The translations under genes and the position numbers were made by a program. Below the pieces are notes generated by a model. That model saw only the letters and a program-made list of their open reading frames with translations. It made no database searches and was not told the origin of the DNA. A stretch of 51,870 bases of DNA from Bacteroidales bacterium (GTDB lineage Bacteria > Bacteroidota > Bacteroidia > Bacteroidales > Marinilabiliaceae), in the NCBI GenBank assembly GCA_024401335.1, contig JAKSLH010000021.1, forward strand, positions 1 through 51,870, read 5' to 3'. Within the stretch, counting starts at the first letter, position 1, and each line of letters opens with the position of its first letter. This document shows positions 49,261-51,870 of the stretch, piece by piece.

Positions 49261-50229
49261 TTAAGCCTCTTTCTGAGTCTCCTTGTCAACCTGTATGAGC
49301 TGTGAAGCGTTGATCTTCTTCTCCTCAACGAGCTGACGAACTATCTTCTCAAGAATGCCGTTGATATAAATGTTACTCTTTTCTGTTGAGTAATACTTAG
49401 ATATCTCGATGTATTCATTGAGAGTGACTCTGATAGGAATCTCCTTGAACGACATCATTTCGGCAGCAGCCATTACAATGATGATGACATCCATCTGAGC
49501 TACACGCTCAGGATCCCAGTTCTTAGAGAACTTCTTGATAAGTTCAAATGTTGACTTGTAGGTTGCCATTGTCTTGCGGAGAAGGGTAGTGACAAACTCC
49601 TTGTCATCAGAATCCTTGTATGTTGGCAACAGTTCTACGTCAACTCCGTTTTTGCCGTCGAATAGCTTGAATGTCTTGATAGCAATAGAGATGGCGAAAT
49701 CTACGTCGTCATTCCAATATATATTTTTAAGCTCCAACGCTTCATACATGAGGTCGATCTTAGGAAGCTCTTTTGTGAAGAACTTCAAGATGAATTTCTG
49801 GTCCTCTTCGTATGTGTTGACATTGCTCTCCATGTATTCCTTGTACATGTCTGAGGCAGTCATAGTGTTGAAGATAATCTTTAACAGGTCGTCATCTTCT
49901 TTTTCCCATGCATATCCTGTGGCATCAACAAAATCGTTGAGCATCTTGTTGTTCTCAAGCTGCTGGATGAAACTGTTCTGAACGAACTTCATGTTCGGAT
50001 TCAGTTCCTCTTGTGTTGGACGAATTTTGTTTTTTCCGTTTTCGATGCGCTTCAGTGCATGACGTTTCATTGCAATTGGTAAGAGCAGCATGTAATAATA
50101 CAGCTCATGCGACTTTGAGATGCTGTGCTGCAGTTCCTTGTCTATGCTTTCATAGCTTGCGTCGCTCTGTTGATTATGAGCGTATACCATCTGCATCACC
50201 TTCACTCTTAAGAGTCTTCTACTTAACAT
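49261..50229 (-). CDS. nusB: Transcription antitermination factor NusB, long Bacteroidetes form
   Basis: 322 residues, about twice the 140 of E. coli NusB. The beginning (MLSRRLLRVKVMQMVYAHNQ) and the end match NusB. The C-terminal third, with RVAQMDVIIIVMAAAEMMSFKEIPIRVTLNEYIEISKYYS and INGILEKIVRQL, is the RNA-binding helical domain. The middle holds about 160 extra helical residues, usual for this phylum. NusB with NusE binds boxA RNA to promote rRNA transcription. It is the first gene of the nusB-DUF1573-yajC-YbbR-coaE run. Confidence 0.95.
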   Translation of the reverse strand: MLSRRLLRVKVMQMVYAHNQQSDASYESIDKELQHSISKSHELYYYMLLLPIAMKRHALKRIENGKNKIRPTQEELNPNMKFVQNSFIQQLENNKMLNDFVDATGYAWEKEDDDLLKIIFNTMTASDMYKEYMESNVNTYEEDQKFILKFFTKELPKIDLMYEALELKNIYWNDDVDFAISIAIKTFKLFDGKNGVDVELLPTYKDSDDKEFVTTLLRKTMATYKSTFELIKKFSKNWDPERVAQMDVIIIVMAAAEMMSFKEIPIRVTLNEYIEISKYYSTEKSNIYINGILEKIVRQLVEEKKINASQLIQVDKETQKEA

Positions 50230-50265
50230 GGTCTGACGATGTAATAATGTGTGATTAAATTACGG

Positions 50266-50273
50266 CAAAGATA
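50266..50273 (-). promoter_or_regulatory. -7 element of the nusB operon
   Basis: Minus-strand TATCTTTG matches TAnnTTTG, 37 bases before the nusB start. A TTTC at 50291-50294, 17 bases upstream, is a weak -33 candidate. Confidence 0.5.
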
Positions 50274-50349
50274 TACCTTTTTTGATTATAGAAACCTCAA
50301 TGACATGCTAAATACATTTAAAAAAGATTTAGAAGCCGTAAGGGTTGAC

Positions 50350-51459
50350 TTATTTTTCTTCCTTGTCGTCTTTGTTAGAGCCTAATCCAAACGTATTCTG
50401 GATATTTTTTCTGACAATGTTAGGTATATCCTGAAGGTTGTCCTTCACGATATTAGGTATATCTTGTATGTTATTTATGACCCTGTTGTGTATGTCCTGT
50501 ATGTTCTGCAACGGTATTGTCTGCTGGATAAACTTCTTGATGTCTTCTGCTGGCGCAAAACGTACACTCTCAAAGAAGTCGTTCGATGGTACAACTACCT
50601 TCAGTGCCAGTGGTAAGATGCTCACTTTCGCATGCGGCGGTATGCGTATAGGCTCGCCGTCAGCATGACCTAGCATTGCTCTCTTGTTGCATAGGTCTAT
50701 CTCCTTGGCTTTTATTATCTCGTCATATTTGTTAGCATCGATGTTTTGACTGAGCAACTGCACAAGTAGGGTAGGGATGGCATAGTTCGGAAACTCCGAT
50801 ACAATGCACACGTCTATCAGTCCGTCATCCATCATGGCTCCTGGCGCTATATGCACATTGTTGCCCCATTGTGTCGAATTGGCAAAACTGATGAAGAATG
50901 CTTTACGCTGGAAAATATGGCTGTCTATGTCAAGCACATATTCTCGTGACTTGTATTTCGGGTATTCCCTGGCTATCAGATTCATGTATTGCAACGGACC
51001 GCGTGTCTTGACCTTAGCAAACTTATGGCTTATATATGCGTCAAATCCTATGCCGGCCACGTTGAGCGAATAGCTGTCGCCTATCTTTATCACGTCAATC
51101 TGCTTCGTGATGCTTTCGTTTATTATCTCTATTGCATGCTGAGAACGTAGCGGTATGTCGAGCTCTCGCGCCAGCCCATTGCCCGATCCGCATGGTATGA
51201 TGCCTAACGCAGTCTGGCTGCCGATGAGCCCACGACCTACTTCATTGACGGTCCCGTCACCACCAACAGCTACCACAATATCTACCTTGTCCCTCAGGCT
51301 TGCCGATATCTCGTGGGCATGTCCTGCATATTCGGTATAGATGATCTGATAATCCACCTCATCCTTGTTGGTGAAGTGTTCTATCTCTCCCTCTATGATG
51401 TTCTTCTTGCCTATGCCCGAATGTGGGTTGATTATATATGCTATCTTGCGCTTCGACAT
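50350..51459 (-). CDS. Diacylglycerol/lipid kinase family protein with C-terminal 11-residue repeats
   Basis: 369 residues. An N-terminal DAGK catalytic domain has YIINPHSGIGKK, VVAVGGDGTVNEVGRG (GGDGT at 66-70) and GIIPCGSGNGLARELDIP. A C-terminal beta-sandwich follows, with SLNVAGIGFDAYISHKFA, FANSTQWGNNVHIAPGAMMDDGLIDV and GHADGEPIRIPPHAKVSI. It phosphorylates a lipid such as diacylglycerol or a sphingoid base at the inner membrane; Bacteroidetes make sphingolipids, so both are possible. After the domain the tail has three 11-residue repeats (319-351) of the form N(I/L)QDIxNxVxx and a partial fourth, then a charged end. Confidence 0.88.
   Translation of the reverse strand: MSKRKIAYIINPHSGIGKKNIIEGEIEHFTNKDEVDYQIIYTEYAGHAHEISASLRDKVDIVVAVGGDGTVNEVGRGLIGSQTALGIIPCGSGNGLARELDIPLRSQHAIEIINESITKQIDVIKIGDSYSLNVAGIGFDAYISHKFAKVKTRGPLQYMNLIAREYPKYKSREYVLDIDSHIFQRKAFFISFANSTQWGNNVHIAPGAMMDDGLIDVCIVSEFPNYAIPTLLVQLLSQNIDANKYDEIIKAKEIDLCNKRAMLGHADGEPIRIPPHAKVSILPLALKVVVPSNDFFESVRFAPAEDIKKFIQQTIPLQNIQDIHNRVINNIQDIPNIVKDNLQDIPNIVRKNIQNTFGLGSNKDDKEEK
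50392..50505 (-). repeat. Coding repeat: 11-residue units at the lipid kinase C-terminus
   Basis: NIQDIHNRVIN, NIQDIPNIVKD, NLQDIPNIVRK and the partial NIQNT follow one another without gaps (residues 319-356). The 33-base period is visible in the DNA. Such 11-residue units with regular hydrophobics can form membrane-binding amphipathic helices. Confidence 0.8.
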
Positions 51460-51563
51460 GTCATTGTTTCTTCAGCCCAATGCCTGTTACCATAAGAAAT
51501 GGATGAACACTCTATATGGGCTGTAATTCTTTTCGTTGATCTCAGTCATGCTTTCGTTTCTCG

Positions 51564-51571
51564 CAAATATA
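51564..51571 (-). promoter_or_regulatory. Possible -7 element of the lipid kinase gene
   Basis: Minus-strand TATATTTG, about 105 bases before the start. No clear -33 box. Confidence 0.4.
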
Positions 51572-51661
51572 CAAAATCAACGCTATTTGATGACAGCGCA
51601 TAATTTTATTTAGATTTTTTTTTGTTGTGATTGTTCTATACGTACAATCCTTTGTCTCATT

Positions 51662-51686
51662 GTAGAGACATCTCATGCCACGTCTC
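51662..51686. repeat. Degenerate REP-like element
   Basis: GTAGAGAC at 51662-51669 and GTCTC at 51682-51686 bracket a worn centre (ATCTCATGCCAC). The outer GAGAC/GTCTC can pair. It resembles the better-preserved element at 99-122. Confidence 0.45.
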
Positions 51687-51708
51687 ATAATGACGTTCGA
51701 GCGTTAGT

Positions 51709-51846
51709 TCATCCTTCCTTCATCACCTCTACCTTTATCGTCAATCCACCGCCTGCTGTTGTCGTGGCGTATGCCGAACCTCCGTCGTACTTCACTATAT
51801 GCCCATATTTGTCTTGCCTCGCTGCATCTACTTGTCGCGGAATGTT
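51709..51846 (-). pseudogene. Possible remnant of a coding region
   Basis: On the minus strand 45 open codons lie between an in-frame stop (TAA at 51847-51849) and TGA at 51709-51711. They read like real protein (for example KYGHIVKYDGGSAYATTTAG), with codons ending in C and G as in nearby genes. There is no in-frame ATG before the last few codons, so it may be a decayed gene end. I do not recognise the family. Confidence 0.3.
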
Positions 51847-51870
51847 TTAATTTTGCAGTAGAATATGTAT

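Larger units (their letters stand above)
51460..51870. other. Right-edge region without a complete gene
   Basis: 411 bases. It holds the lipid kinase leader with a -7 box, a degenerate REP-like element (51662-51686), a possible coding remnant (51712-51846) and a plus-strand TAATTTTG at 51848-51855 that could be a -7 box for a gene beyond the window. No complete gene is supported. Confidence 0.6.

Overview
The window looks like ordinary chromosome of a Bacteroidales bacterium, most likely Prevotella or a close relative. The evidence is internal. Promoters follow the Bacteroidetes pattern TTTG-N19-TAnnTTTG, and ribosome binding regions are A-rich without strong Shine-Dalgarno motifs. The tRNA genes have no encoded CCA. 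Many genes are Bacteroidetes-typical families (DUF3822, DUF5606, DUF1599, a 322-residue NusB, YbbR next to coaE, a 3-phosphoglycerate dehydrogenase with Lys in place of the catalytic His). I cannot fix the genus without a database search.

Layout. 1-260: an apparent orphan promoter, a REP-like palindrome and a terminator. 258-5.5 kb: a membrane-spanning TPR/PP2C phosphatase, then divergently a nucleoid-associated protein, an rRNA m5C methyltransferase and rplS. 5.7-11.8 kb (minus strand): a secreted protein of unknown function, a DPP-IV-type peptidase, pyk and aroQ. 12.0-13.5 kb: a Xer recombinase and an exported thioredoxin, facing a RecD/Dda-like helicase. 15.0-19.6 kb: a compact plus-strand run of a membrane-anchored protein, DUF3822, rsmD, folP, cdaA (c-di-AMP synthesis) and a sugar epimerase-like protein.

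19.6-24.7 kb reads as a more accessory block: MgtC-like protein, AzlCD amino-acid exporter, and two secreted glycosidases (a GH5 subfamily 8-like mannanase and a GH97 enzyme with the residues of the retaining alpha-galactosidase subgroup). Together these suggest cleavage of galactomannan. Base skew changes near 19.2 kb, at the start of this block. 24.8-29.6 kb: a thioredoxin-fold lipoprotein, a duplicated DUF1599 protein, a DoxX/MauE-like membrane protein, tpiA and a small acidic protein.

29.7-34.9 kb: fmt, an outer-membrane barrel, a single-domain arabinose-5-phosphate isomerase, an atypical phosphohexomutase and crcB. 34.9-35.3 kb is a gene-free repeat island. 35.3-45.4 kb is mostly minus strand: ackA, pta, a 61-residue ORF, a carboxy(nor)spermidine dehydrogenase-like protein, two identical tRNA-Asp genes each with its own promoter and terminator, a lipoprotein, yggS, serA, serC and a family 2 glycosyltransferase. 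45.6-51.5 kb: DUF5606, TerB-DnaJ, coaE, YbbR, yajC, DUF1573, nusB, then a lipid kinase. The last 400 bases carry a second degenerate REP-like copy and a possible coding remnant.

I found no CRISPR array, insertion sequence, prophage or obvious defence island. The most unusual points are the repeat island at 34.9-35.3 kb, the 11-residue repeats at the end of the lipid kinase, the Lys-type SerA, the atypical phosphohexomutase beside a CBS-less isomerase, the terminators between pta/ackA and serC/serA, and the mannanase/alpha-galactosidase pair.
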